The notes below the pieces were generated by a model. That model made no database searches. It had not been told where the DNA came from and saw only the letters and a list, made by a program, of their open reading frames with translations. From Streptomyces sp. PKU-EA00015 (GTDB lineage Bacteria; Actinomycetota; Actinomycetes; Streptomycetales; Streptomycetaceae), in contig NZ_JABZEE010000034.1 of the NCBI RefSeq assembly GCF_013387495.1, positions 124,001 through 188,000 of the forward strand: DNA of 64,000 nt. Reading direction: 5' to 3'. Numbering within the stretch: the first letter of the stretch is position 1; each line of letters opens with the position of its first letter. The position numbers were made by a program, and so were the translations under genes. Shown in pieces: positions 43,291 through 51,983 of this stretch.

Positions 43291-44691
43291 ATGACCTTCA
43301 CCCTGCCCGTACCGCTCGACGCGCCGGCCGGGGAGCGCGCCCGGCCGGCCGCCGGGCCCGCGCCCCACGGAACCGACCTCGCCGACTTCGCCGGCCGTGC
43401 GGCCGCCCGGCTCCGGCGGACCGACCCCGCCCTGTACGAGCTGCTGAACCGGGAGTCGGCCCGCCAGAACGACACCCTGATGATGGTGGCCGCCTCCAGC
43501 GTCGCCGACCCGTCGGTGCTCGCCTGCGGCGGCAGCGCCCTCGGGAACCTCACCGCCGAGGGCTATCCCGGCGGCCGGTACCACGCGGGCTGCGGCGTCG
43601 CCGACGAGATCGAGCAACTCGCGATCGAACGGGCCTGCGCGGCGTTCGGAGCAAGGGACGCGATCGTCCAGCCGCACTCCGGGTCGTCCGCGAACCTCGC
43701 GGTGCTCACCGCGCTGCTGAGCCCCGGCGACACCCTGCTCGGACTGGACCTCGACTGCGGCGGTCACCTCACCCACGGCTCCCCCGCCTCGGTCAGCGGC
43801 CGCTACTACCGGGCCGTGGGCTACCGGGTCACGCCGGAGGGCCTGCTGGACTACGACCAGATCCGCGAACAGGCCCTCACCCACCGGCCGAAGCTCATCG
43901 TGTGCGGTGCCAGCGCGTACCCGCGCAGCATCGACTTCGCCCGCTTCCGGGAGATCGCGGACGAGGCCAACGCCTACCTGCTCGCCGACATCTCCCACAT
44001 CGCGGGCCTGGTGGCGGCCGGGCTGCACCCCAGCCCCATCGACCACGCCCACATCACCACCACCAGCACCTACAAGCAGTTGTACGGGCCGCGCGGCGGG
44101 CTGATCCTGCTCGGCCGCGACGCCCGCAAGGCCGGGCCGGAGCGCGGCACGCTCGCGGCGACCATGCGCCGGGCCGTGTTCCCCTTCACCCAGGGAACAC
44201 CGGACCTGGCATCGGTGGCGGCGAAGGCGCGGGCGCTGGACTTCGTGGCGGGACCCGACTTCGCCGAGCTGGCCAAACGGCTCGCGGAGGGTGCCCAGGC
44301 CATCGCCGAACGGCTCCTGGAGCGGGGAATGCGGCTGGTCACCGGCGGCACCGACACCCACATGGTGCTCATCGACCTGCGTGGCACGGGACTGACCGGC
44401 GACGTCGCCGAAGAGGCCCTGGAGTCCTGCGGGATCGTCGTCAACCGCAACCGCGTCCCCGGCGACACGACGCCGGTGCGCACCACCGGCGGCCTGCGAC
44501 TGGGCAGCAACACGCTGGCCGCCCGCGGCATGGACCGCGGCGCGGCCACCGCCTGCGCGGACCTGGTGGCCGACGTGCTCGACGCCCTGCGGGCCGGCTC
44601 CGGTGTGCTCCCCCCGGCGGTGCGCGCCGCGGCACGGGCCCGCGTCACCGAGCTGTGCGCCCGCTACCCCTTGCCGGGGTATCTGTCGTGA
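43291..44691 (+). CDS. Serine hydroxymethyltransferase-like PLP enzyme
   Basis: 466 residues, longer than typical GlyA (about 420) at the N terminus; ATG with AGGAAGGG upstream. SHMT features: SGSSANLAVLTALLSPGDTL, LADISHIAGLVAAG (PLP Asp/His) and TTSTYKQLYGPRGG with the PLP lysine, where the usual His before Lys is Tyr. SHMTs move a hydroxymethyl group between Ser and Gly with folate. Cluster-borne homologues are known to make alpha-methylserine from alanine for oxazoline-forming NRPSs (FmoH). It lies in the Cy-A-T NRPS operon, so supplying a special amino acid to that module is the likely job. Confidence 0.85.
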   Translation: MTFTLPVPLDAPAGERARPAAGPAPHGTDLADFAGRAAARLRRTDPALYELLNRESARQNDTLMMVAASSVADPSVLACGGSALGNLTAEGYPGGRYHAGCGVADEIEQLAIERACAAFGARDAIVQPHSGSSANLAVLTALLSPGDTLLGLDLDCGGHLTHGSPASVSGRYYRAVGYRVTPEGLLDYDQIREQALTHRPKLIVCGASAYPRSIDFARFREIADEANAYLLADISHIAGLVAAGLHPSPIDHAHITTTSTYKQLYGPRGGLILLGRDARKAGPERGTLAATMRRAVFPFTQGTPDLASVAAKARALDFVAGPDFAELAKRLAEGAQAIAERLLERGMRLVTGGTDTHMVLIDLRGTGLTGDVAEEALESCGIVVNRNRVPGDTTPVRTTGGLRLGSNTLAARGMDRGAATACADLVADVLDALRAGSGVLPPAVRAAARARVTELCARYPLPGYLS

Positions 44692-45386
44692 CGTTCAGCG
44701 GTTTCCCCCCGTCGGCGCCGCGCCTGTACGAGGACCTGGCGGACGACAACTCCAAGGAGGCGTGGCGGCTGCGTCACCGCGCGGTGTACGAGCGTGACGT
44801 GCGCGCGCCGATGGACGAACTGGCCGCGGAGTTGTCCGCCGATTTCGCGGAGTACGGCAGTGCGGACGGGGTGCGCGTGCTCGGCCCCGTCCGCGACACC
44901 CGGATGTCCCACGACAAGTCCCCGTACAAGACGTATCAGGGCGGTTACCTCGATGTGCTGCCCTGTCTGGGCTTCTGGGTCCATCTGGACCGCGACGGGC
45001 TGTACGCCTCCGGGCGCTACTACCCGTACGGCGGCGACGAGGTCGCCCGGTACCGTGCCGCCGTCGACGAGGAGGACGGCGGCACGGAACTGGCGGCCAT
45101 CGCCGCCGGTCTGGAGCGGGAGGGCTTCACGATCGGCGGCGACCGGCTGAGGTCCCGGCCGCGCGGCGTGCCGGCCGACCATCCCCGCCTGGACCTGCTG
45201 CGGCACCGCAGGATCGACGCCGGCCGGCGTCTGGGGCCGGGGCCCGACCTGTCCTCGGACCGGGCCGCGGACTTCGTCCGGGAGACCTGGCAGCTGGTGC
45301 GGCCGCTGCTGGACTGGGCGGCGGTCCGCGGGCTGACACCACGGCCCCGGACCCCCGAGACCAAGGGAGCTGACGCATCGTCATGA
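44688..45386 (+). CDS. DUF2461 family protein
   Basis: 232 residues, GTG start overlapping the SHMT stop as GTGA. It matches the DUF2461 pattern: FSGFPPSAPRLYEDLADDNS at the start, then VRDTRMSHDKSPYKTYQGG and the LDRDGLYASGRYY strand. The family is widespread and uncharacterised; its RxSxDKSPYKT motif is strongly conserved. Tight coupling to two PLP-enzyme genes places it in the pathway's operon, but no role can be assigned. Confidence 0.82.
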   Translation: MTFSGFPPSAPRLYEDLADDNSKEAWRLRHRAVYERDVRAPMDELAAELSADFAEYGSADGVRVLGPVRDTRMSHDKSPYKTYQGGYLDVLPCLGFWVHLDRDGLYASGRYYPYGGDEVARYRAAVDEEDGGTELAAIAAGLEREGFTIGGDRLRSRPRGVPADHPRLDLLRHRRIDAGRRLGPGPDLSSDRAADFVRETWQLVRPLLDWAAVRGLTPRPRTPETKGADASS

Positions 45387-46477
45387 CTGCTGAGACCGTT
45401 GATCTGCGCAGCGACACCGTCACCCGGCCCACACCCGGCATGCGCAGGGCGATGGCGACCGCGGAGGTCGGCGACGACCTGTTCGGCGAGGACCCGACCG
45501 TCCGTGCGCTGGAGGAACGGGTCGCCGGACTGTTCGGCTTCCCCGGCGCGCTGTTCGTCCCGTCGGGCGTGATGGCCAACCAGATCGCGCTGCGGCTGCT
45601 CGCCGCGCCCGGACAGGAGGTCGTCTGCGACGCCGAGGCGCACATCCTGGCCCACGAGGAGGGCTCACCCGCGCGTTACGGCGGAATCCAGACGCGGACG
45701 GTGTCCGGCGAACGGGGACTGGTGGGCGTCGAGGCGCTGGCGGGGATCCTGCGGCCGGGCAACGCGTACACCGTCGGCACGCGGGCGGTGGCTCTCGAAC
45801 AGACCCACACCCGGGCGGGCGGGACCGTGTACCCGCTGGAGACCCTGCGCGCGGTGCGCGGGCTCACCTCCCGGGCCGGGATCGCGCTGCACATCGACGG
45901 CGCGCGGATCTGGAACGCGCACGCAGCGACGGGCACACCCCTCGCCGAGTACGGGGCGCCGGTCGCGGACACCCTCGCGGTGTGCCTGTCGAAGGGCCTG
46001 GGCGCGCCGGTGGGATCCGTACTGCTGACATCCGCCGAACACCTGCCGCGGGCACGGTCGTTGCGGCATGGTCTGGGGGGCGGCATGCGGCAGTCGGGCA
46101 TCCTCGCCGCCGCCGGACTGCACGCCCTCGACCATCACCTGGAGCGCATCGCCGAAGACCACGAGAACGCGGCGCTGCTCGCGGACGGGCTGCGGGAGGC
46201 GGGGTTCCCGGTACGGCCCCGGGAGACCAACATCGTCCTCGTCGACACGCCCGGCGCCGAGGACGTCGTGGCGAGAGCGGCGCGGGAAGGAGTGCTGGTG
46301 ACCGCGCCGGGCCCGGGAGTGGTCCGGCTGGTCACGCATCTGGATGTCGGCCGACAGGCGTGCCTCCGTGCCGTGGAGGTCCTGACGGCCGTTATGGGTG
46401 AAGGCCGTCGCGGAACGAGCGGGACCGCGGCCGCGGAGCACACACAGCAATGGGAAGAGAGCGAAGTAGCGGTATGA
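45383..46477 (+). CDS. ltaE: Low-specificity threonine aldolase (PLP)
   Basis: 364 residues, ATG overlapping the previous stop as ATGA. Starts with the family's DLRSDTVTRPTPGMRRAM; GDDLFGEDPTVRALEE follows; the PLP lysine is in VCLSKGLGAPVGS (about residue 200), and HIDGARIWNA (about 170) holds the PLP-ring Asp and Arg. Threonine aldolases reversibly cleave beta-hydroxy-alpha-amino acids into glycine and an aldehyde, so in a cluster they can also build them. With the SHMT-like gene it suggests that an unusual beta-hydroxy or alpha-branched amino acid feeds the NRPS. A housekeeping role in glycine supply is the alternative. Confidence 0.9.
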   Translation: MTAETVDLRSDTVTRPTPGMRRAMATAEVGDDLFGEDPTVRALEERVAGLFGFPGALFVPSGVMANQIALRLLAAPGQEVVCDAEAHILAHEEGSPARYGGIQTRTVSGERGLVGVEALAGILRPGNAYTVGTRAVALEQTHTRAGGTVYPLETLRAVRGLTSRAGIALHIDGARIWNAHAATGTPLAEYGAPVADTLAVCLSKGLGAPVGSVLLTSAEHLPRARSLRHGLGGGMRQSGILAAAGLHALDHHLERIAEDHENAALLADGLREAGFPVRPRETNIVLVDTPGAEDVVARAAREGVLVTAPGPGVVRLVTHLDVGRQACLRAVEVLTAVMGEGRRGTSGTAAAEHTQQWEESEVAV

Positions 46478-47055
46478 GTCTGGAAGTTCTGCCGGCGACC
46501 GCCGAGCGCTGGAACGACCTGCAGGCGGTTCTGCAGCCCAAGAAGAGCGCGCACACGTGCTGGTGCATGGCCTGGCGGCTGTCCACCGGCGACTACGGGC
46601 GGATGACCGCCGACGAGCGGGGCGAGCACATGCGCTCCCTCGTCGAGGCGGCCGATCCCCCGCCCGGGGTGCTGGGCTACCTCGACGGCGAGGTGGCCGG
46701 CTGGTGCAACGTGGCACCGCGCAAGCATCTGGACCGCCTCACGTCGTCGAAGACGATCACGCCGGTCGACGACGCGCCGGTGTGGTCGGTGACCTGCTTC
46801 GTCGTGCGCAAGGACTTCCGCGGCAAGGGTGTGGCCTCGGGCCTCCTGGAGGGCGCGGTGGCCCACGCCCGGGCCAACGGAGCTCCGGCGGTGGAGGGTT
46901 ACCCCGTCGACGCGGAGGGCGGCAAGGTGAACCCGACGCTGGCGTACGTCGGCACGATGGAGATGTTCGAGCGGGCGGGCTTCCGCCGGGTGCGCAGGAC
47001 GGAGGCGAAGAGCGACAAGCGCTATCGCTGGGTGATGCGGCGCGACCTGGACTGA
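46474..47055 (+). CDS. GNAT-family N-acetyltransferase
   Basis: 193 residues from ATG 46474, overlapping the aldolase stop as ATGA. The acetyl-CoA loop is VVRKDFRGKGVASGLLEGAV (R-x-x-G-x-G/A, about residues 110-130), preceded by the WSVTCFVV strand; a CWCMAWR segment near residue 30 recurs in this GNAT subgroup. The substrate is unknown; in this operon it could acetylate the product or a precursor, including for self-protection. Last gene before a strong terminator. Confidence 0.85.
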   Translation: MSLEVLPATAERWNDLQAVLQPKKSAHTCWCMAWRLSTGDYGRMTADERGEHMRSLVEAADPPPGVLGYLDGEVAGWCNVAPRKHLDRLTSSKTITPVDDAPVWSVTCFVVRKDFRGKGVASGLLEGAVAHARANGAPAVEGYPVDAEGGKVNPTLAYVGTMEMFERAGFRRVRRTEAKSDKRYRWVMRRDLD

Positions 47056-47083
47056 CGGGTTCGCGTCGTCGGACGCGCACGCG

Positions 47084-47120
47084 GTGAAGGGGCCCCCGGC
47101 TGGTCGGGAGGCCCCTTCAC
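47084..47120 (+). terminator. Terminator of the Cy-A-T NRPS operon
   Basis: GTGAAGGGGCC (47084-47094), a 15-nt loop, then GGCCCCTTCAC (47110-47120): an 11-bp perfect stem 29 bp after the GNAT stop. No T-tract. Confidence 0.75.
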
Positions 47121-47377
47121 TACGTGCGGGGACCTCCCGCGGCGCCGGGTGGGGCCGACTCGGGCGGTCGCCGGGCGGTCACTTGCTCCACGTCCGCCGG
47201 GTGCCGGTACCAGCGGGTCGGGATCTGGGTTGTCGGATTGTCGGACGACCATCCCTGTGATCCGCGCTCATGCGGGCCCGCGATATCGACGGTGTGCCGG
47301 GTCGACCGGGCCGAGGCGAAGACGACGGTGGCCACGCCGGCCCCACTGGCTCCGCGCAGGGCACCGCGATCGCACAC
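47120..47377 (-). CDS. Possible small hypothetical protein
   Basis: 85 residues from a GTG at 47377. The frame keeps G/C-rich third positions throughout and contains a plausible folded-looking stretch (SSDNPTTQIPTRWYRHPADV), but there is no clear ribosome site, no recognised family, and its end touches the terminator stem. It follows the hypothetical gene at 47420-48040 on the same strand. Without it, 47121-47419 would be non-coding. Confidence 0.3.
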   Translation of the reverse strand: MCDRGALRGASGAGVATVVFASARSTRHTVDIAGPHERGSQGWSSDNPTTQIPTRWYRHPADVEQVTARRPPESAPPGAAGGPRT

Positions 47378-47419
47378 CGTACTGCGCAGGTCCCGCTCGA
47401 GCCGGATCCCCCCAACCGG

Positions 47420-48040
47420 CTACTTCCGGTGGCGGTCCGGATCGTAGATCGCGGGAAGGAACGGCCTGATGTCCAAGGCGAAGAAGCCGTACTCGAGCTG
47501 CTGGTACCAGGCGCGGTTGTCCTCCAGCTCCTTCGCCACCTGAACGGGCACGCCGCCCTTGTGGTCTCCGGTGGACACCATGACAACGAACGAGGTGCCC
47601 ATGTCACTCGGATCGGACGGGTTGTCGACCACGGTGAATTCCCACGTCGCGGCACCAGGCACCTCCGACACGGCCGCGAGTCGCTGCAGCACGAAGGTCG
47701 GCTGCTTCAACAGCACTCCGGACTGCGCCCGGATCGCCAGCACGCCCGCATCCACGATGCGCCAGGGAGGCTCAGGGCCTGTGTGATGAACGTCGGAGAA
47801 CAACTCGCTTCGCAGCTGGGAGTATTCGGAGGCTGTCCTTGCCAGGCGCCGGGTGTCCTCAGCCAGCTCGTGTCTGGTGTCGCAGCTCTGCAGCAGCGCC
47901 CCCAGCGAGTCGAGCCGCCCCCGGACCCACGGCTTGAGGAACCGGTCAAGAGCGCCGAGGCGATACGCGTCCTCTGCCGATTCGGCAACGAGTAGGGCAC
48001 CGCGGCAGAGGGCCTTGTACCTGTCGACGAGACTGTCCAT
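47420..48040 (-). CDS. Hypothetical protein
   Basis: 206 residues from ATG 48040, supported by GGGAGGG 7 nt upstream. No signal peptide or membrane segment. An N-terminal helical part (MDSLVDRYKALCRGALLVAE) is followed by a mixed alpha/beta part ending in DIRPFLPAIYDPDRHRK. I do not recognise a family. Codons are slightly less G/C-rich than in the flanking NRPS operons. It lies between the ends of the two converging biosynthetic operons, so it may be a passenger gene. Confidence 0.65.
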   Translation of the reverse strand: MDSLVDRYKALCRGALLVAESAEDAYRLGALDRFLKPWVRGRLDSLGALLQSCDTRHELAEDTRRLARTASEYSQLRSELFSDVHHTGPEPPWRIVDAGVLAIRAQSGVLLKQPTFVLQRLAAVSEVPGAATWEFTVVDNPSDPSDMGTSFVVMVSTGDHKGGVPVQVAKELEDNRAWYQQLEYGFFALDIRPFLPAIYDPDRHRK

Positions 48041-48218
48041 GGGTTGTCCCTCCCCCGAAGGCGTCTGATCACGATATCCGTCGCCGCAGCCCGGCGGTGC
48101 CGCTTGGCTCCTGGCTGCCGGCACCGGTCGGCCGTGCGGCCTCGGGGTCCGCCCGGCGCCGTAGAAGCGGCGGGTGCGCCGAGGCCCCGGGCACCCGGCC
48201 CGGGGCCGCCGCCCGCCG

Positions 48219-49361
48219 TCAGGGCACGTGCGCCGCCGTGTCCCACAGGCGGGCGGGGCGGCCGCAGCGCAGGGCCTCCCAGGCGGCGCGGCGGTAGCAG
48301 CCGGCGACCAGGCCGTCCCGGACCAGGCCCGACGCGCCGTGCAGGTGGACCGCGTCACGAGTCACGTCCAGGGCCGTCTCGGCCGTCAGGGCGATGAGGC
48401 CCGCGGCCTCGCCTGGCGTGAGACGGTCCTCGTCGAGGTCCTTGGCCGCGTCCCCGACCGCCCAGCGGACCGCGTCGAGACGGGCCAGCAGCCCGGCCAC
48501 CCGCAGTCGCGGCCCCTGGTGCTTGACCAGCGCCTGGCCGAACTGACGGCGGCTCCTGATCCGGGCCACCACGGCGGTCAGCGCCGCGGCGGTGATGCCG
48601 GCGAGCAGCGACGCCTGGTGCACCGCCGCCCGCAGCCCCACCCGGGCCAGGGCCTGTTCGGCGGCGATCCCGCGCAGCAGGACGGCCTCGGCGGGAATGC
48701 GGGCCTCGTCGAAGACCGCACTGGAGACCGCTCCCCCGCCGTGGTCGCGCAGCGGCCGCAACTCGACCCCCGCCGCCGGCAGTTCCACGAGGACCACGCA
48801 CGGCCCGTCGGGCCCGTCCGCGAGGACGAGCAGCGAGCCGGGAGCGACACCGGCGGCGAAGGGCCCTCCCGTGCCGGTCAGGACGACACCGCCGCTGTCG
48901 CCGTCCGGCTTCCACGTGATGCCGGGCGGAACCGCGCCGCACGGGTCCGGCAGCCGGCCCGGGAGGGCCACGGGGTGCTCACCGGCCCGGACCCGGTCCA
49001 GCAGGCCCTCGATCCCTTCCGGGGCGAGCGGGCCGAGCCCGGCCAGCAGGTCGAGGGCGAGCAGGGTGTCGGTCAGCGGCAGCGGCTGCATCGCGTTCCC
49101 CGCCTCCTCGCAGACCATCGCGATGACGGCCTGCCCGAGGTCGAGCCCGTCCCGGTCGATGGGCAGAGCGAACTCCCAGGCGCCGACCTGCGTCAGGGCC
49201 ACCCAGGCGCACTCGGCGGTGCCGCCGGAGTCGAGCTCCAGGCCCTGGCGGACGGTGAGGCGGAGCTGCCGGAAGAGGGAGTCCTCCTCCTCGCGCTCCC
49301 GCCACCGTTCGGCGGGAATCCTGCCGCCGGCGTCCTGTTCCGTCGTCGCGCTCTGTGTCAC
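48219..49361 (-). CDS. Acyl-CoA dehydrogenase-like protein, likely non-catalytic partner subunit
   Basis: 380 residues from GTG 49361 (GGAGGT 6 nt upstream), overlapping the next dehydrogenase gene as GTGA. The acyl-CoA dehydrogenase fold is visible (RRQFGQALVKHQGPRLRVAG, HLHGASGLVRDG). The catalytic-base position seen as ER in its partner (FERTG) is AR here (LARVG), and no Glu appears at the other known site. In actinobacteria, paired genes of this sort form heterotetramers in which only one subunit carries the base. Together they would desaturate an acyl chain, as CoA or carrier-protein thioester. Last gene of the exporter/NRPS operon. Confidence 0.85.
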   Translation of the reverse strand: MTQSATTEQDAGGRIPAERWREREEEDSLFRQLRLTVRQGLELDSGGTAECAWVALTQVGAWEFALPIDRDGLDLGQAVIAMVCEEAGNAMQPLPLTDTLLALDLLAGLGPLAPEGIEGLLDRVRAGEHPVALPGRLPDPCGAVPPGITWKPDGDSGGVVLTGTGGPFAAGVAPGSLLVLADGPDGPCVVLVELPAAGVELRPLRDHGGGAVSSAVFDEARIPAEAVLLRGIAAEQALARVGLRAAVHQASLLAGITAAALTAVVARIRSRRQFGQALVKHQGPRLRVAGLLARLDAVRWAVGDAAKDLDEDRLTPGEAAGLIALTAETALDVTRDAVHLHGASGLVRDGLVAGCYRRAAWEALRCGRPARLWDTAAHVP

Positions 49362-50548
49362 GGCCGTACCTCCGCCCCTGAGTCGAGACGCAGCCGGGCC
49401 AGCGTCTCCAGCATCATTTCGGCGGTGCCGCCGGATATCCGCATCCCGGGGGCGTCGCGCATCGCCGAGTCCAGTGGGTGTGCCACCCCGTCGACCTCCG
49501 GGTCGTCGAGGGTCATGCTGCGGTCGCCGTCGAGTTCGGCCGCCCACCAGGCGACCTCGGCGGCGAGTTCGGTGGTGTACCACTTGGCCGCCGCCGCCTC
49601 GTCCTCGTTGAGTTCGCCCCGGTCGAGGCGGGTCAGGACGCGCCGTACGAGCGTGCCGGCGGCGAGCAGCCGGGCGTTGAGCTTGGCCAGGCCGATCTGG
49701 TCGTGCTGGCCGGCCTCCAGCCGGTCGGTGTGCGCCTCCAGCCGTTCGACGGCGGCGCGGTACCAGCGCAGGGCCTTGACGTAGTAGTCGAGGCCGGTGC
49801 GCTCGAAGGCGAGGGTCTTGACGACGATGGCCCAGCCCTGGCCGATCGAGCCGACCACGTCGTCGGCGGTGACGGCCACGCCGTCGAGGGTGACCTCGTG
49901 GAAGGCGTCGTCCCCGATGCCGGGGACGGCTCTGATCGTGACGCCCTTCTGGGCGAGGGGGACGAGGAACAGACTGAGCGCGTCGTCCTCGCCGCGGGCC
50001 AGGCACAGTCCGTAGTCGGCGAGTCCCGCGAACAGCGAGTGGACCTTGGTCCCGTACAGCTTGTAGCCGCCGTTGCCGTCGGAAACGGCCCGTGTGGACA
50101 GGATGTTGAGGTCGGATCCGGCCTGCGGTTCGCTGAAGAGCACGCAGCCGAAGGCGGTCCCGGCCGCGAAGCCCGGCAGGTGCCGGGCCTTCATCGCGGG
50201 GCTCGCGACATTGAGCAGGGTCGAGCCGACGATCTGCACGGTCAGCGTGTGCAGCAGGTCGGGCACGTCGTGCATCGCCAGTTCCTCGACGAGCACGGCG
50301 GCGGCGACCTGGCTGACCCCCCGGCCGCCGTACTCCTCGGGCCACTGCGGGGCGAGCAGACCGGCCTCACCGAGTGCCCGGTGGACGGGACGGGGGTCAC
50401 GGGTGCGCCGGGCTGCGGAGACGGGTGCGGACACCAGGACGTCGTGGATCTCCTCGCGGAGTGCGCGCATGGGCGTACGGGGCACGCCGTCGCCGGAACG
50501 GACGAGGCCGCAGTCGGCGGGCGCCCGGTAGAACTCGGTGGTGAGCAA
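49358..50548 (-). CDS. Acyl-CoA dehydrogenase
   Basis: 396 residues from a TTG start at 50548 with GGGAG 8 nt upstream, 16 bp after the stand-alone C-domain gene. Features include the FAD/substrate region LFSEPQAGSDLNILSTRAV (about residue 138), TLAFERTGLDYYVKAL (about 235), whose Glu sits where long-chain and isovaleryl enzymes carry the base, and the C-terminal RISGGTAEMMLETLAR. It probably works with the following paralogue as a heteromer, making an alpha,beta-unsaturated building block or oxidising a tethered residue. Primary beta-oxidation is less likely inside this operon. Confidence 0.9.
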   Translation of the reverse strand: MLTTEFYRAPADCGLVRSGDGVPRTPMRALREEIHDVLVSAPVSAARRTRDPRPVHRALGEAGLLAPQWPEEYGGRGVSQVAAAVLVEELAMHDVPDLLHTLTVQIVGSTLLNVASPAMKARHLPGFAAGTAFGCVLFSEPQAGSDLNILSTRAVSDGNGGYKLYGTKVHSLFAGLADYGLCLARGEDDALSLFLVPLAQKGVTIRAVPGIGDDAFHEVTLDGVAVTADDVVGSIGQGWAIVVKTLAFERTGLDYYVKALRWYRAAVERLEAHTDRLEAGQHDQIGLAKLNARLLAAGTLVRRVLTRLDRGELNEDEAAAAKWYTTELAAEVAWWAAELDGDRSMTLDDPEVDGVAHPLDSAMRDAPGMRISGGTAEMMLETLARLRLDSGAEVRP

Positions 50549-50564
50549 CGGATACTCCCAGGGG

Positions 50565-51983
50565 CTAGCGGTTGATGATCCCGGGGGCGGCGGGCGATAC
50601 GGCGGCGTGCCTCAGGACGTCCTCCATGCCGGTGAGCAGCGCGGTCACGTCCTCGGGTGCGGCGGCCCGGCGGTTGAACTCGGCTGTTCCGCCGATCTCG
50701 CCGTCGCGTTCGACCAGGCCGATGCAGGCCAGGGTGGCGGCGGGGTCGGGGCTGTAGAGCTCCAGGTGGCGTGCGGGGGGACCGGGCAGCTGGCTCACCT
50801 CGATTCCGGAGAGGCCGAAGGGCACGGCCGGGTAGTTGTGGAGGGCGAACAGGACGCTGTAGGGCTGGGTCTCGTCGGTGAAGAGCTCGTCGACGGGGAG
50901 CCGCTGGTGGCCGAGGGCGTCGGCCACCGAGGTGCGGGTGCGGTGCAGCAGCCGGGCGAAGGACGGATCCCCCGACAGGTCGAGCCTGATCGGGACCACG
51001 GTGGTGAACTGCCCCACCGCGCCTTCGAGCTGGGTCGCGAAGCGGCCCGCGGACGGGGTGCCGACGACGACGTCGGTGCTCCCGTCGCGGCGGGCGAGGA
51101 CCACCGCGAGGGCCGCGAGCAGCGTCATGAAGGGGGTGGCCCCCTCGGCGGCGCCGAGAGCCAGTCCGGCGTCGAGCGCGCTGCCGGGTCCGCGGTCCAG
51201 GTGCACCGGCAGGTGGCCGCGCTCGAAGCCGCCCTCGGCGCGGGGCGCTGCCGGGACACCGGCGAACGCGGCCCGCCGGCGCTCCAGTTCGGCGGCGCCG
51301 TCCGGGGACGCGAGCCAGCGCCGCTGCCAGTCCGCGTAGTCGGGGAACTGCAGGTCCGGTAGGGCGAGGCCGGCCGCACCGTCCCGGTAGCCGGCCGCGA
51401 GGTCGGTGAGGAACACCCCGGACGACCAGCCGTCGAAGACCGCGAGGTGCGAGGCGAGGATCAGCACGTGCTCCTCGGGGCCGACGGTCAGCAGCCGGAA
51501 GGCGCTGGTCTCGCCGGTCTCCAGGGACAGCGCGGTCCCGGCGCTCTCGGTGACCGCCCGCCGTACGGCGTCCTCCCGCTCGACGGGTGTGCGTTCCGTG
51601 AGGTCGGTCCGCGTCAGCCGCAGGGTGGGGTCGTCGTCCACCGTCAGCTGCGGGCGGCCGCCGTCCGGGGCGTCCGTGATCCGGCAGCGCAGCGCCTCGT
51701 GGCGGGCGAGCACGCCGGTGAGCGCGTCCCGCAGCCGTCCGGGATCGAGGCGCCCGGTGAGCCGGACGGCGTGCGATCCGGTGCCGGTGCCCGGCCGGAC
51801 GTGCTCGTGTCGCCGCAGCCGGGCCTGGAGGGCGGTGGCCGGGACCGGCCCCGCGCCGGAGCGCGGGGCCGGCCGGGCGGGGACGGGGCGCCGGGCGGCC
51901 AGCAGCATGCGGGCCAGTTCGCGTCTGGACTCCGGGAGGGCGGCGAGCGCCTGGTCGACCCCCGCGTCCGATGGAGCGGTCAT
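50565..51983 (-). CDS. Stand-alone NRPS condensation domain
   Basis: 472 residues; the ATG shares one base with the previous NRPS stop (TGATG). A single C domain with an extra N-terminal helix. The active-site motif reads SHLAVFDGWS: the first His of HHxxxDG is Ser, the catalytic second His and the Asp-Gly are kept. FPDYADWQRRWL and GQFTTVVPIRLDL are typical downstream motifs. No A or T domain. It could join the chain on the C-A-T protein to an in-trans acceptor, act as an editing or release domain, or replace a defective C domain elsewhere in the line. Confidence 0.88.
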   Translation of the reverse strand: MTAPSDAGVDQALAALPESRRELARMLLAARRPVPARPAPRSGAGPVPATALQARLRRHEHVRPGTGTGSHAVRLTGRLDPGRLRDALTGVLARHEALRCRITDAPDGGRPQLTVDDDPTLRLTRTDLTERTPVEREDAVRRAVTESAGTALSLETGETSAFRLLTVGPEEHVLILASHLAVFDGWSSGVFLTDLAAGYRDGAAGLALPDLQFPDYADWQRRWLASPDGAAELERRRAAFAGVPAAPRAEGGFERGHLPVHLDRGPGSALDAGLALGAAEGATPFMTLLAALAVVLARRDGSTDVVVGTPSAGRFATQLEGAVGQFTTVVPIRLDLSGDPSFARLLHRTRTSVADALGHQRLPVDELFTDETQPYSVLFALHNYPAVPFGLSGIEVSQLPGPPARHLELYSPDPAATLACIGLVERDGEIGGTAEFNRRAAAPEDVTALLTGMEDVLRHAAVSPAAPGIINR

